A program made the position numbers and the translations under genes. Below the pieces are notes generated by a model, which did no database searches, was not told the origin of the DNA, and saw nothing but the letters and a program-made list of their open reading frames with translations. Shown here in pieces: positions 37,666-49,772 of a stretch of DNA of 64,000 nt (position 1 is its first letter; each line of letters opens with the position of its first letter). This DNA is from Aptenodytes patagonicus (taxonomy: Eukaryota; Chordata; Aves; Sphenisciformes; Spheniscidae), in contig NC_134951.1 of assembly GCF_965638725.1 (NCBI RefSeq), positions 78,929,068-78,993,067 of the forward strand, in the 5' to 3' direction.

Positions 37666-40600
37666 TTCATCTACATCTATGTGATGTCTACCAATAGCAG
37701 TAATAGATGAACCTTGAGGGTAAAGAACTGAAACAGGTTTGGCAAACAATTAAATAAGTTACCAAACTAGAGGTATTCTAACCCATCAAGCTCCTTGATT
37801 CATTGAACATAGCAGATTTACAGTACTGTAAAGTAGTAAAAAAATGCTCTTGTAGCATCTGGCAAAAACATTTATAACAGAATACAAATGTGTACAGGGA
37901 TGATTACCAAAGGATGTTCCTGTATTTGCTCACTTTGTAGTAACTTGCTTGTACCCTGAGATGCAACACAGCAGCCAGCTAGCACTGTATAAATGCAGAA
38001 ACAGAAAAATAAAATCAGAAAGAAAGTGTAGATATCTGATAAATCAGAAGTGCATCATTTGGAAACAAGGTGAGGAAGGCTTTGGGTGATGTAGACCATC
38101 ATAGGATGACTATGAATTACCAGCATGATTTCTCTGTGAACAACATGTTGTGATCTGGCATGTGTCAGAAGTGTTTCTAATAGAGACACGGAGGCATGAG
38201 TGCCACAGAAGGCAGTGGTGCAACCACGTGTGCCGTCGTATGCAAAAGTCCATCACTCGTATTCGAAAAAAGGTAAAATAAAATTGGAATAACTTGATTC
38301 GAGGGTGTTTAGAGAAATGGTGATCCAAGATTTTGAGCTTGGCCAATTATGCCTAATAAAACAAATGGAGTGCAAATATGATTGCTGTCTACTCCATCCA
38401 ATCAGGGGATGAAGGGAATAGGCAACATAAATGGGAAAAGAAAACCTTAAGCTTACAAACCATATTGTTATAATGATAAGTAATTATAAGCTGGCCATTA
38501 ACACCTTGGAATGAAAAGGTTTCTCATCACTAGCAGCTGGAATCAGGTTCCAGAATTGCCTTGCCATGAAAGCAAATGGGACTTAAATAAAAATTGCTTG
38601 CAAGAGCACTCTGTAAATTTATGGAAAGACTTACATAAGAAGGTGCCTGTGATGGTGGGCTGGACACAACAAACCAGCAAGACCTTTCTGCTCCTGAGAT
38701 CTTAATATCATGAAAGGGAAAAAATTAGGTGGCATTAAGTATCAGAAGAACCTCCTGGTATGGAGATCTGTCTGGTAATGCCATTGACTAGCAAGGGAAG
38801 CTGCTGGATCTGAGACAATGACTGCATTAATAAGAAAGGCTTCTGGATCTCTCTCTCTCTTTCTGCAAGCAATTAAATAATTGATTGAATAGTCCTCAAA
38901 GTCGGAATTTTCATTTGGGAGTAGGCCAACACAATACTGTAGGAACATATGAAGGGACCTCATAAGATCGTCTTATCTGTCAAGGCCTACTGCTTGTAAT
39001 AATAGTGCTCTCTTCCATAGTGGGATGAAGGCAAGAAGAAAACGCATTTTTCTTTGGATCAAGCATAATAATAAGTATACATCATTTATCTGAGACTTGC
39101 TAAAGCTCTGCTAAGGGTTTTTACAATCTAATACAAATGTTTAAATAAGCACATAGCAAAATAGTATGAAGTATATATTGTTTGCTGGAAATGTAACAAA
39201 AAAGTGACATTGGATGCACTCATCACAAAGGGCTCTGGATCATGGACTTCTTTGTTTTTTGAAGAAGCAAACTTATTGATTTAAAGTTTCTCAGGGCCAG
39301 ATTTTTCCATACTGCTCAGCATCCAGAATCAGAGAAAAAATTTCAACTCTTCTCTTTTATGTATGTGTACTACCTTTGCTTAGACACCAAAAGAAGGTAT
39401 TTTTTTTCAAACTACATCTGATGGTGACCTTTGACAACCTGGCCTTTTTTGGGTTCCTGAGTGGGAGCTGAGCGCTTACAAACATCAAACTGTATGGGAG
39501 CAATCTGTACCGTAGCTCACCCAGATGATGATACAATTTATGTGCAAGCAGTTGGACTGCCCCAGCGACCACTCATTGCAGGGATCTATTGGAACGGGCA
39601 CTTCCTGAGGAGGGAAGGGGCTTATGAGTTTTCGAGACTGGCAAAGGTCTTAAAGAATAGTGCAATATAATGGCATAAATAAATATGCAAATTTGCTGAT
39701 TTACAGCTTATTTTGTATACCGCAATGGTCTACCAAGCTGGTATACTGTATTGGGTAGGCCTGTGGTATAGCTGTACTGGAACAGCAAGAAAAGTAGGCT
39801 TTCTGTTGTGTTGACTTGGCTTTATATTTTTATTTATTCAATTCTAACCCAAAGCTTACACAAAGAAGAGGACTAAAAATGAAATGCCATTGATTGTTTT
39901 TAACTTGTGCGCATTAAATGTCACACGAGAAGAGATTACTAGTTCAGGAGAAGATATCCTACCATGCAGGAACTTATTGCTAGCACTGTTTTGAAGCCTA
40001 TGTTTGCTTTCTGTAAAATCCAACAGAATGAGGCAATAGGAATAGCCTTGATCATTGTACTTCTGAAATAAGAAAGGGACCTGAGTGATTGCAACTCAGC
40101 TAATAAGCACCTTAATATTTGCTAAGGAAAGACTAAGTAACATTTTGGTCTAGTGTTAGATTCAGTTACACCACTGCTAAAACTTACAAGCTTGAATCAG
40201 AATTGATTTCAGCTTCATTAACTGACTGATTTTAATGTAAATATCACAGTCATTTTTGCCTTTGAGAAGCAGATTTAAAAAAAAAGCAAACCTGGCATTT
40301 GTTGTATTACTAAGCACAGTGTAGCTTAGTGAGGTAGCTTGTTTTTAACTCCATCAGCTGTGGAACACATGGACTTCAGCTATTCATTAAAAAAATTTCA
40401 AACCCTTTTACCATATTGTGATCTCTTTACTTTGGAAAAGAGCAGTGCAGGGCTTTCCAGGTTTAGCTTCCAGGCATAAACAAATTCAGTTGTCTGAACG
40501 TATTCTGGAGCATTTAGCATCCATTCCAAGAAAAACATTATATTGGCTCCAACAGAAGTAGTGCCTGAATACTATTTATTGATTGCTGCTTTTCATTTTA

Positions 40601-41280
40601 GCGCTATCTTTTGATCATTACTTGAGGTCTTCATCCAACCAGTTTCGGGCCTGGTAACCAGCAGATGAAGTTAGCAGGCTGTCGAGATTACTGTTTATGA
40701 GGCAGACAATACAGTCATGTACCATGTAAGAATGAATATACAGTGTGTTGCTTCAGCTTTACTTAACTAAAGATTTTTAAAACAAGTCTGACATCAGTGC
40801 TTGGTGGATTTTAGTTTGCACTAAAATGAGGTGGAGAGAGTGGGCGTGAATGTGTTTTGTAGATGAAATATTCAACTAACAAAGAGACAAAGAAGAAACT
40901 GGGACATGAAGTTCTCCCAGAGCTCTCCTATGTACTGCTAAAAAGTCGAACTAAATGGTGTTTTCAAAGTCTCTAAATTAGCCTTGTCCCAGTGAAGCCA
41001 GTGGTGAAATTCCCAGTGGTTGCAAAGGATATCAGGTTAGGTCACTACTCTTTAGGCCACAGAAAATCCTACCTTTTTTTTTACTATTTCTTTGTGTCCC
41101 TAATGTCATACTGGTGTCCTCTGGACCTTAAACTTCAAACTTGCTTCCTGCTTCCCTGAGCTTGTGTCATCACCGTGCCGGCTCACAGGTAGCCTCCACT
41201 TTGGTGCAGCCACAGATTTCCGCAGTTGTGAGGAAAGGGCAGGTGTGCATTTGAGCTGTTGCCTCCATGTAGTCTGGTTG
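37666..41280. other. Intergenic spacer, unique AT-rich DNA
   Basis: Nothing recognised beyond short homopolymers and a (CT)n-like stretch near 38852-38865. Open frames are under 80 codons with no resemblance to known proteins. Confidence 0.55.
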
Positions 41281-41285
41281 TGCTC

Positions 41286-41855
41286 TGTCCTGGTTTTGGC
41301 AGGGCTAGAGTTAATTTTCTTCCTAGTAGCTGGTACAGTGCTGTGGTTTGGATTTAGGATGAGAATAAAGTTGATAACACACCGATGTTTTAGTTGTTGC
41401 TAGGTAGTGCTTACACTAGTCAAGGGCTTTTCAGCTTCCCATGCTCTACCGACTGAGAAGGCTGGAGGTGCACAAGAAGCTGGGAGGGGGCACAGCCAGG
41501 ACAGCTGACCCAAACTGGCCCAAGGGACATTCCATACCATGTGACGTCATGCTCAGTACATAAACTGGGGAAAGCTGGCCGGGGGGGCCGCTGCTCGGGG
41601 ACTGGCTGGGCATCGGTCGGCGGGTGGTGAGCAATTGCACTGTGCATCACTTGCTTTGTGTATTATTATTATTACATTATTATTGTTATTATTGTTATTA
41701 TTATTTTATTTCAATTATTAAACTGTTTTTATCTCAACCCACGAGTTTTTCTTGCTTCTACTCTTCCGATTCTCTGCCCCATCCCACCAGAGAGGGTGGG
41801 GAGTGAGCGAGTGGCTGTGTGGTACTCGGTTGCCAACTGAGGTTAAACCATGACA
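41286..41855 (+). mobile_element. Solo LTR of an avian ERVL-like element (570 bp)
   Basis: It starts TGTCCTGGTTTTGGCAGGGC and ends gttaaaccatgaca. It is flanked by a perfect 5-bp target duplication, TGCTC, at 41281-41285 and 41856-41860. U3 keeps a palindromic CRE (TGACGTCA, 41542-41549), followed by a TATA-like tacataaac. A TAT/ATT-rich microsatellite and an ATTAAA signal mark the R region. There is no internal retroviral sequence. It lies about 4.1 kb beyond the probable PRKN 3' end. Confidence 0.95.
41542..41549. promoter_or_regulatory. CRE palindrome in solo LTR U3
   Basis: TGACGTCA is the full cAMP-response element for CREB/ATF-type factors. It sits about 12 bases upstream of a TATA-like tacataaac. 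The oppositely oriented LTR at 62535 keeps the same arrangement at 62827-62834. Confidence 0.6.
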
Positions 41856-41860
41856 TGCTC

Positions 41861-41935
41861 TCTGAACTGAATTCCCTGACTGTAAAATACAGATAATGGC
41901 ACTTCCCTGGCTACATGGGTTATGTGTATTCCTCA
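41861..41935 (+). repeat. Possible MIR SINE relic next to the solo LTR
   Basis: The sequence ctctgaactgaattccctgactgtaaaatacagataatggcac resembles the MIR 3' half (CTCTG..CAGTTTCCC..TCTGTAAAATGGGGATAATA). If so, the LTR inserted into an old MIR. Confidence 0.35.
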
Positions 41936-44900
41936 AGCTTTCTAGGGATAAAAGCCAAAAAATAATGTAACAGGTGATGTCTTGTTGCATATTTTATCTA
42001 CTGGCATAGAACCATTACTCCATTATTCAGAAAAGTGGAGACACAGACAAGAAAAACAAATTAAAAGCAAAGTAAAAAGCACCATTAATAATAATGAAGA
42101 AAACCAAAATGGCATATGACCTGATTTCTAAAAAAAAAATCCCTGCAGATACACAAACCGCTACATTAAATATGATTCTCCATATGATTAAATGAGCTTC
42201 TCTCAACTTGCCTACCTTACTGCTTGCTTAAAGCTATTTAAATGTTTTCTGGTCTGCACATACTTACCCATAATATGAGAAGGGACTCTCAGTGCATGTA
42301 CTCTAGTAGTTCCTAGACAATCAAGTTGAAAACTGCTAGAGCATTAACTATCTGAAGAGAAGCCACAGCTGGAAATCAGTAGATGATACACAAAGGGAAC
42401 CACATGGGGAAATACATACACAAATAAACATAATAGGAATCAGTAGACAAACATGTTTGAAAAAAAGGGAGAGGTGTTTTTCTAAATTTGCTAATTAGAG
42501 ATGGAAATACTTCCTTACAAACTGTAATCAAGTCAGATAAAATGTGAAGTAGTACATTTGCCTCTTTTTGCTGAATCACTGTCAATGCTGTGCTGTCAGA
42601 TACATCTGGGTGAAGTTGCTGAAGGACCATCAGGACCAATTAGACATGGGGTTTCCTTCTTCTGGCAGCCTTGGTCCGGTGCTGTCTTCTTCAGGCTTTT
42701 CTGTTGCTTGAAGGGGAACTAAAGGAAGCATGAGAATTTTGCTGCCTGGGAACAAAATCTAGTTGTTCAGAGCGATACTGCAGCTCTCCATCTCTGCGTA
42801 GGGTTTGTCTAGATCAGCCACCACCATAGTAGTCAAACGCTGAATCAGATAAATTAAGTCAGCATGGGGCCAACCAGTCTTCAGAGTTGATAGTATGCTT
42901 TATCCTTCCTAACTTGTTGCAAGTGTTGCTTATTGAGCTTACTGCACCCAATGATTTACTTGTACAGTGGTTTGAGCAGCACAGTGAACATGAGGGACAT
43001 AGCAGTTGTGGTTGTTGTTGTTGCCTCAAAGTGTGAGAAAGTTTGGCACAAAGGGCTAAATCTTCCCAAACTTCCAGGGCAGCATCATCTCTTGGAATCT
43101 GGCCTCTCACCTCCAAGTACCTCAGGTTCCCCTCCACAAATGCAAATTTTACTTCAGTTTACATGATCTACAAGACCTGTAGGCAAAAAGTTTTGTTACC
43201 ATACTGGTTTGCACTATAGATGGTACCTTAATATTCATTTGCAAAAAGCAAGCCCCACTGCTTGCTGTCCTTTGAGAGCACAACTTTTCTTTCCCAAAAG
43301 TGACGTAATGTTTCTTCTGGAGTGCCATTTACTGATTTTTTTTTAAAGTGTACATTTTTCAATGAAATTCTTTGGCTTGCAGCTTGCGATGAGATAAGGC
43401 AGACATATAAATGATATTTTAGTCAAAGTCATGGCTCCCAAAGTATTATTTATGCTAAGCTTTGAGATATGCTTTTTCCTTAGGGAGCCAAGCTGTTACA
43501 TATTTTCTTCTTAATCTACTCCGTATTCAGATTTCACTGCCAGCTGGAATTAAATATTAGAGATTTGCTTTGTTGTTATAGAGCTGAATTATTATAAAGA
43601 CAATGATAATTGAATACTTCAGCATACATCCTGTACTTAATCCATTTAATACACACTAAAAGGAGCCCAGATTGCAGTACCAAGAACAAGTCTAATTAAT
43701 TGTTTTAATCTGAAACATGAAGAAGGTTCAAGGTAAAGAGAATTCAATTAACAAAGTCAAACCTAGATGTAAAAAGATACAGACTTCTTTTTTGCTTTAT
43801 ACCACCATGATAGATCATCTTCTTGAATATACAGAACATGCAGTTAAATATTAGTGTTTCCAGAGTGTAATGCTAGTGGAGAACATAAACCCACAAGCTC
43901 TTGAAACCTTTGCATCTGCTTATGCTCTCAGGTTGCTTTCCCTCGTTTCGTGCTTGGGTCCTGTTTCTCTTCATTACCCCCATGGCTGCCCAGGACTACT
44001 TCCAGAGACGTGCATGCTGAACCAGAGGAAACGTTTGCCAAGGCTGGCTTCTGGCTTCATGGATGCTAGCAAGCAATGCCAGTTCATAAGTTTTAAAAAA
44101 AGGAAGGCTCCCCTCTCCAGGCCAACGACAGAGCCAAGAGTGTGTGGGAGCTCTGCAGTCCTGCTCGCCCTGTCAGGAGCTGCACCCTGTCTCTGGCAGG
44201 GATGTTGCCATCACGCCTCTAGCCATGACCAATTGTACTTAAAACTCAGCAGGCCCCCCATACACATGGGCAACAGGTCTCTGCATGAGCCTCTGAGGCT
44301 ACCGAACCAACTAGATAGTTGAGTGAGACGAATTCCACTCTGATAGTTCAGAGCTGAAAGAAGAACAGTCTGAATAGACACTGAGGACTTGGTTTGTTCT
44401 GTTTTGTTTTGTTTCAAATTTCAATATCAATTAGACTTTTAAAAAAGTTTTAGATTTTTTTAAAAAGGCATTTTCCATGCAAAAAAAAATTATCAGTGTA
44501 GGAAATTTTAGGTCCAATTCACACATCTCTATAGGAATTCTAACATTCTTACAGTGTCAGCAGAGCATTAATCCTGATTTTTCATACACTTTAAATTGTG
44601 GAAACTATGAGAATTATCCTTACTGTAAACAGGAATTAGTTTTACAGCCTGTACCGTCTCAAATTTTGTGTATGTGTGCATATTGATACAGACGTATATG
44701 TATTAATACAGAGATCAGGACATGTTCTATTATAATCTGCAGGATCCACATTTTTTTTTTTGCAGGGTGTAAATCTGGACTGTGTGAAGAAACCCTATGT
44801 GACAAGGGTCTATAAAGTCAGTCTCTTAAAGAGAATAATCTTGAGTCAGTGCTGGAACTTCTTTCTTTATTATCCTTTCCTGCCCTTGCTTATGGCTTAG

Positions 44901-45992
44901 ATGAATGCTCATAATCCCATCCTCTGCCAAGTTCTTCCCAAGAAAGAGATGTTTCTATTTTAGCCTTATGACTCAAGCCTGCCATGCCCTGCCCAGGCCA
45001 GAAAGAAATACAGGAGCTGATAGGCCATTGACTTCAATGGACCTTGATCCTGGGGCATAAATTACATGTTTCTATGTGACAATTAAAACATTAACTGGTT
45101 AGGGCAGGCTCTAACTCAGTGAAACTGCCTTACAGTGAACAAGTTTTTCTTCCTCTATAAGAAAGACACTAAAAAAAAAAATGGGGAAGAGATTCAGACT
45201 TCTTTTATTCCAAATGTTTGTGAATATGAAATAGAGCAATGAGCTCCCATGTAACACACTATCAAAGTAAAATTAAGCAATGTGATTTTTTTCCCCTAGC
45301 CTGTTGGCAACAAGCCATATAAATTATAAAATAGACCCAGGTACAGGAAATCAAATTGTGAAATAATCAGAGCTCACAGTAAAATATCCCCATTAAGATA
45401 ATGTACCTAAATGAGCTACATCACAGCATTCTATTGCACCCCTACGCTTCAATGTACCTACTTCTGTGTACGTTTTAGTTCACTGGTGCCAAAAAGGGAA
45501 ATGGCCTTTAAGAGATGGCCATTGTCCTCTCTTTGCCTCTTCCTTTCTCTCTCATTTTCTTGATTCTAGCAGTTTGCTCTCTCATTTTTGGTACCTCATC
45601 CTTTCATCCCTTTGTTTCCTCAGACTTTTAATGTCACTTCCAGCTGAGATAGATGAATACTCCACTGCTTTTAGCAGCTGGGCATTTTTGCAGTGAGCCT
45701 GGGATTTCTTTATACCTCAAGCTTCTTGCTCTGCACTGACTGATACAAGACACACCCGTATATTCAGGACTCTACAGTCATGCCATACAAAATATTAATT
45801 CAAACTTGATACAAGAGGTCCATGGCCCCGGAATTTATTTTGTGCTAACAGTATGTTTTAATCAAAGGGCTAGCCTCTCAGCTGGGAGTTTGAATCAGTC
45901 AGGGAAATGCATGACCCACCCAACATCTTTATACTCACTGACTTTGTATTCAAATGAAGAAAGAAATAAAGAAAGTTTAAAATTTTGACCAC
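41936..45992. other. Intergenic spacer left of the PRKN 3' end
   Basis: No exon or mobile element was recognised. The longest open frame is 43870-44322 on the plus strand (150 codons, starting MLVENINPQ). It has no family resemblance, low-complexity codon use and no splice or promoter context, so it is not called. The rest is ordinary AT-rich DNA. Confidence 0.5.
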
Positions 45993-46002
45993 TTTATTTA
46001 TT
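45993..46002 (-). terminator. PRKN: Probable PRKN polyadenylation signals (AATAAATAAA)
   Basis: On the minus strand two overlapping AATAAA hexamers lie about 1.1 kb after the PRKN stop codon. A T-rich stretch (tttctttatttctttcttc) follows within 40 bases, as a downstream element should. It is the first canonical signal seen after the stop. A weaker ATTAAA lies near 46073. Confidence 0.55.
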
Positions 46003-47135
46003 GTGCGTTTTTTTTTCCAAAACTGAATTGTGCAAATCCTTACATGGCATGTTGGACGTGGACAGTATCCATTTAATTTCAGAATAAGACAGCAATGTAA
46101 AGCACACCAAACGGTAAGATTGTTCAGGCTTGGAAATGCTAGTAAGCTTTACTTACTATGTTAACATTGCAAAATGAAAGATGTCCCTCTGCCCCACACT
46201 GTTTGAGCTGTGAATGTATTTTTGGAAATATACCCATATTCTAATTCAATTTAGGAGAATGATGATGGAGAACCCCCCCTGAGAAGTCTCCTCCTGCCTC
46301 CCCTTGCCATGTCCAAAGTATTGCTGTAAGCACAAGAAAAATGAAGCCCTGTGAGTCTAGCTTGCACAACACTTAATCAGATCCAGTCACCACTGCAACA
46401 GCAGTCACAGAGCTGAAACTGCATCCTTAGCTAATCTTCCAATGGTAACAAAGTCTATAATGAGTATGTAGGCAGGTTGTGTGTTGTATGTTACAAATAC
46501 ACAAGCACAAATACGGCATAAAGCTGGATGTTTCTATGAGAATTTGGTTTGAAAGCAAGACCCCTACAGAAAGCCTGTTAGGAGGAAACCTAAGAAAACA
46601 CTGAAAAGCCACAGTCTCCCCTCTGCCAAAAAAACTGTTAAGAAGTACTGCCTCAAAATCAAAAATTGTGCTGAATGAGCAAAGGAGTGGTCAAAGAAAA
46701 AGCAGCTGATGCAGGGAACATCCTCCACCTGCCTTGACGCTCACGCACTCACACACACATAGGCAGGCTGCTCGCTCTTGCAAGAGTTACAGATTCCTGA
46801 CTATAAATGTCAAGCAAAGTTCCTCATGGTAACCCTGCCTGCTCTCTGTGCTGACAGACTGCACAAGTTCAGAAAGGCGCAGTTCACCCTTCTTTGTACC
46901 ACGATGAGCAATTAAAACAAATACTCTTTTTACTTAGTAGATTTAAAACCCTTGGCATAACTTCAGTGGGATTTTGGTATGATTGCATATGCAAGAAAGC
47001 AAAAACCAACAAACTGGGCCAACTTCTGAACTCTGTGTCCCTGAAACCACTGGGATTTTTGTTTAAGCAAGGAGTTCAGAATTTGGCCCTGATGAAAGCA
47101 GACTTTAGCAGCAACGCGGGCTGGCCTCAGCACCA
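46003..47135 (-). other. PRKN: Probable PRKN 3'UTR
   Basis: This is the sequence between the PRKN stop codon and the first strong polyadenylation signal on the same strand. No repeats or other exons were seen in it. The length is inferred from the signal only. Confidence 0.5.
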
Positions 47136-47245
47136 CTAGTCAAACCAGTGATCTCCCATGCAGGTTCTGTTCCACTCCAGGCCACAGTTCCAGCACCACT
47201 CAAATCTGCACTGAGGACGAGGACATTTCATGTGCATGCAGCCAC
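47136..47245 (-). CDS. PRKN: PRKN (parkin), last coding exon (exon 12)
   Basis: Parkin is a cytosolic RBR-type E3 ubiquitin ligase that acts with PINK1 on damaged mitochondria. This exon encodes the end of RING2. It starts after a good acceptor (ttctgttgctattttgcag), and the split glycine codon G|GT joins it in frame to exon 11. It reads GGCMHMKC, then [14 protein letters not shown], then MGDHWFD and a TAG. The catalytic cysteine (human Cys431) is in GGCMHM. The zinc ligands equivalent to Cys436, Cys441, Cys446, Cys449, Cys457 and His461 are all present. The human protein ends DHWFDV, while here the stop follows Asp directly, so one residue is missing. Confidence 0.96.
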
Positions 47246-47611
47246 CTGCAAAATAGCAACAGAATGGCCTTGGTACTTGGCAAACACTTAGAGATGTTAA
47301 TCAACAATTAGCAGTTTTAAAATCAACTTTCTTAGGTGCTCATTTACTAACCAAGTAGAATATTTAATAAAAGAAAAGAACGAACCTGGAGAATACTTTT
47401 CCTGGGCTTTCTAAAACCTGCTACTCCCCCTCTTATTGGGGTGGAATGTACTGGTCTCACCTGAGGGACTGCAGGAGTAGGAACTGCAGTCCTGACTGAA
47501 ATTGGAAGAGACTGCGCTAGGGATAGGGAAAAGCGATGACGGTCTGTGGCCTCTCAAAGCAATCATGGAGGTGTCTGCTCAAGGATACTCTACCCTACTG
47601 TAAGGGTAAGC

Positions 47612-47631
47612 CTTACAGCTTAAGCTGTAAG
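47612..47631. repeat. Perfect 20-bp palindrome
   Basis: CTTACAGCTTAAGCTGTAAG equals its own reverse complement. The bases just before it (gtaagggtaagccttac) add a second overlapping inverted repeat. Confidence 0.95.
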
Positions 47632-48678
47632 CCAGAAGTTGAACAAAATTCAATTCTTTTTTGAATTTGGATTCAACAACTGAGAGATTTGCAAGGGGAA
47701 TAAATGAAGAGAGACAGACTTCGGTGGCTGACTGCTGATTACATCAAAATGACATTAGTATTTTAAGTTGATTTGACCTTCTTAGTATTTGAAGCAGCCT
47801 TTTGATAGCATCAGTGTTTTCTGTGTTGGGTTTCTTACTTGCCCATACTGTGAGAGCAGCTTTAATCTCTCTGCTCACAACCTTGATCATATGTTTATTT
47901 TGTAATATATAAAACATTAACATTGTCAAAGGTCATTACAGAAATATATTTCAAGTGGAAATTATGTTGCTTACCACACAAAGAAATCTCTTGTATAATT
48001 CAAACTGAAAGAAAAGCATGCAGAATGAAGAAATGCTGAAATGTCATTTTGTTTTGACTCTGGATGGTGATAGGAGGTACAGGGACTGTGTGTTCCCTAC
48101 TGTACGACCTGCCACCCTTACACCACCTTTTCTATAAATGCCGCTCCAGAATGATTCTCAAAAGGTAAAAACAGCAGGAGACACAAGAACTGGACTGTTA
48201 AAATAGGCCTATCTGCTTCATCTGACAGAGAGAGAAAACTAGCTGTGATGGCAAGGTCTGTTTGTCAGATTATATCTTTGTGTAAGAGATGCTATTCACC
48301 AGACATTTTTATATTTTATTTAAATTTAAGCATACCAATGGCCAACCTCCATGTTACACTTTACTTAAGGTTTAGATCCAATCCTCTCTCACAATTCCTA
48401 TTAAGCCATCACTGGATAAAATGCATCTCAATCCTGGCACAGGACCCAAAGCCCAATAGGCACCCTCTGTCAAACTTGTGCTCTACCTGATAAACTACAT
48501 AAATCATGTTATTCTCTGCTACACAGCAGCTGAGATCAGCAGTCAGAGTGGAGAGGGCCTCAAGCAACGTGGCTTACAGCTCTGTGAGTACAGCAGTCCT
48601 CTGAGAGACGTGGATGTGTGTTTAAACTCGCTCAGACTGGGAATTGAGCTGTGGGAAAGTGTTTCGTTCTTTCACTTT

Positions 48679-48800
48679 GGCTATTACAGAAAAGTTATTG
48701 GCATATAGAAGTATTCTACAATGCCTATAGCTATACAGGCTATTATAGAAAAGTTACTGACATAGAGAAATATAGGCTATTATAGAAAAGTTATTGGCAT
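48679..48800 (+). repeat. Three-copy repeat of about 32 bp
   Basis: The unit ggctattatagaaaagttattggcat(a)tagaa occurs at 48679-48710, 48738-48769 and 48775-48800 (the last shortened). The copies differ at only a few bases. Confidence 0.9.
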
Positions 48801-49071
48801 TGTCACTGTCCCTTGTAAAAGACAGTGTCCACAGAAGCATTTGGGGAGGGAAGGCAGAATTATTCTCTTCTGTGTAGTCAGTGTACTTCTTCCAAATGAG
48901 GACTGTTGGCAGACTTCAGTGTACAGTCATCAGTCTCTTGACACCAGCTGTACTTAGGCAGAAGTGAAGTGCTCCTTTCAAGTTTACAAATGTTAGCCTA
49001 GAAGCTGGCACATGCAGTACACATGACCAGAGAAGAAAGCAAGCACTGCACTTTTTAAGCTTCACGCCTTA

Positions 49072-49772
49072 ATTCACAGAATCACAGAATCACTGAGGTG
49101 GGAAGGCACCTTTAGAGATCATCCAGTCCAACCCCCCACTGCTCAAAGCAGGGTCAACTAAAGTAGGGTGCTCAGTGTTGTGTCCAGTTGGATTTTTAAT
49201 GTATCCTAGAATGGAGACTCTTTCTGGGCAACCTGTTCCAGTCTTCAATCACCCACATGGTAAAAAGCATTTTCTTATGTTTAAATGAAATTTCCTGTGT
49301 TTCAGTTTGTACCCATTGCCTTCTGTCCTTTCAGTGGGCACCACTGAGAAGAGTTTGGCTCTGTCTTGTTTGCTCGCCTCATCAGGTATTTATTTATCCA
49401 GTCCTTTTATCATCCTTGTAGCCCTTCATTGGACTCGCTCCAGTCCATGTCTCTCTTGTACAGGGGAGCCCAGAACTGGACCCACCACTCTAGACGTGTC
49501 TCACCAGGGCTGAGCAGAGGGGAAGGATCACCCCCCTCGACCTGCTGGTGATGCTCTTCCTAATGCAGCCCAGGATGGTATTGGCCTTCTTTGCTGCAAG
49601 GGCACAGTGCTGGCTTGTGTCCAACTTGTAGTCCACCAGGACACTCGGGTCCTTTCCATCCAGTTGGCCCCCAACCTGTACCGGTAAATTTCCCTTTGTT
49701 GAACTTCATGAAGTTTCTCTCAGCCCATTTCCCAGCCTGCTGAGGTCCCTCTGAGCGGCAGCACGATCAGCC
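49072..49772 (-). mobile_element. CR1 LINE fragment, about 700 bp, minus strand
   Basis: The left edge (attcacagaatcacagaatcactgaggtggg) is the reverse complement of the CR1 3' tail. Then come the typical phrases agatcatccagtccaacccc, catccttgtagcccttcattggactcgctccagt and ggtattggccttctttgctgcaagggcacagtgctggc, which encode the C-terminal half of ORF2 in reverse. It is 5'-truncated near 49772 and full of indels, so it is older than the two CR1 copies in AGPAT4. It is in the same orientation as PRKN. Confidence 0.93.

Noticed and set aside
41420..41650. Similar 76- and 79-codon frames at 41420-41650 and 62726-62965
   Set aside because: They are the same LTR sequence read antisense in two copies, so their similarity comes from the repeat and not from a gene family.
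43870..44322. 150-codon plus-strand frame left of the PRKN 3' end
   Set aside because: The translation has no recognisable domain, and nothing in context suggests a gene.
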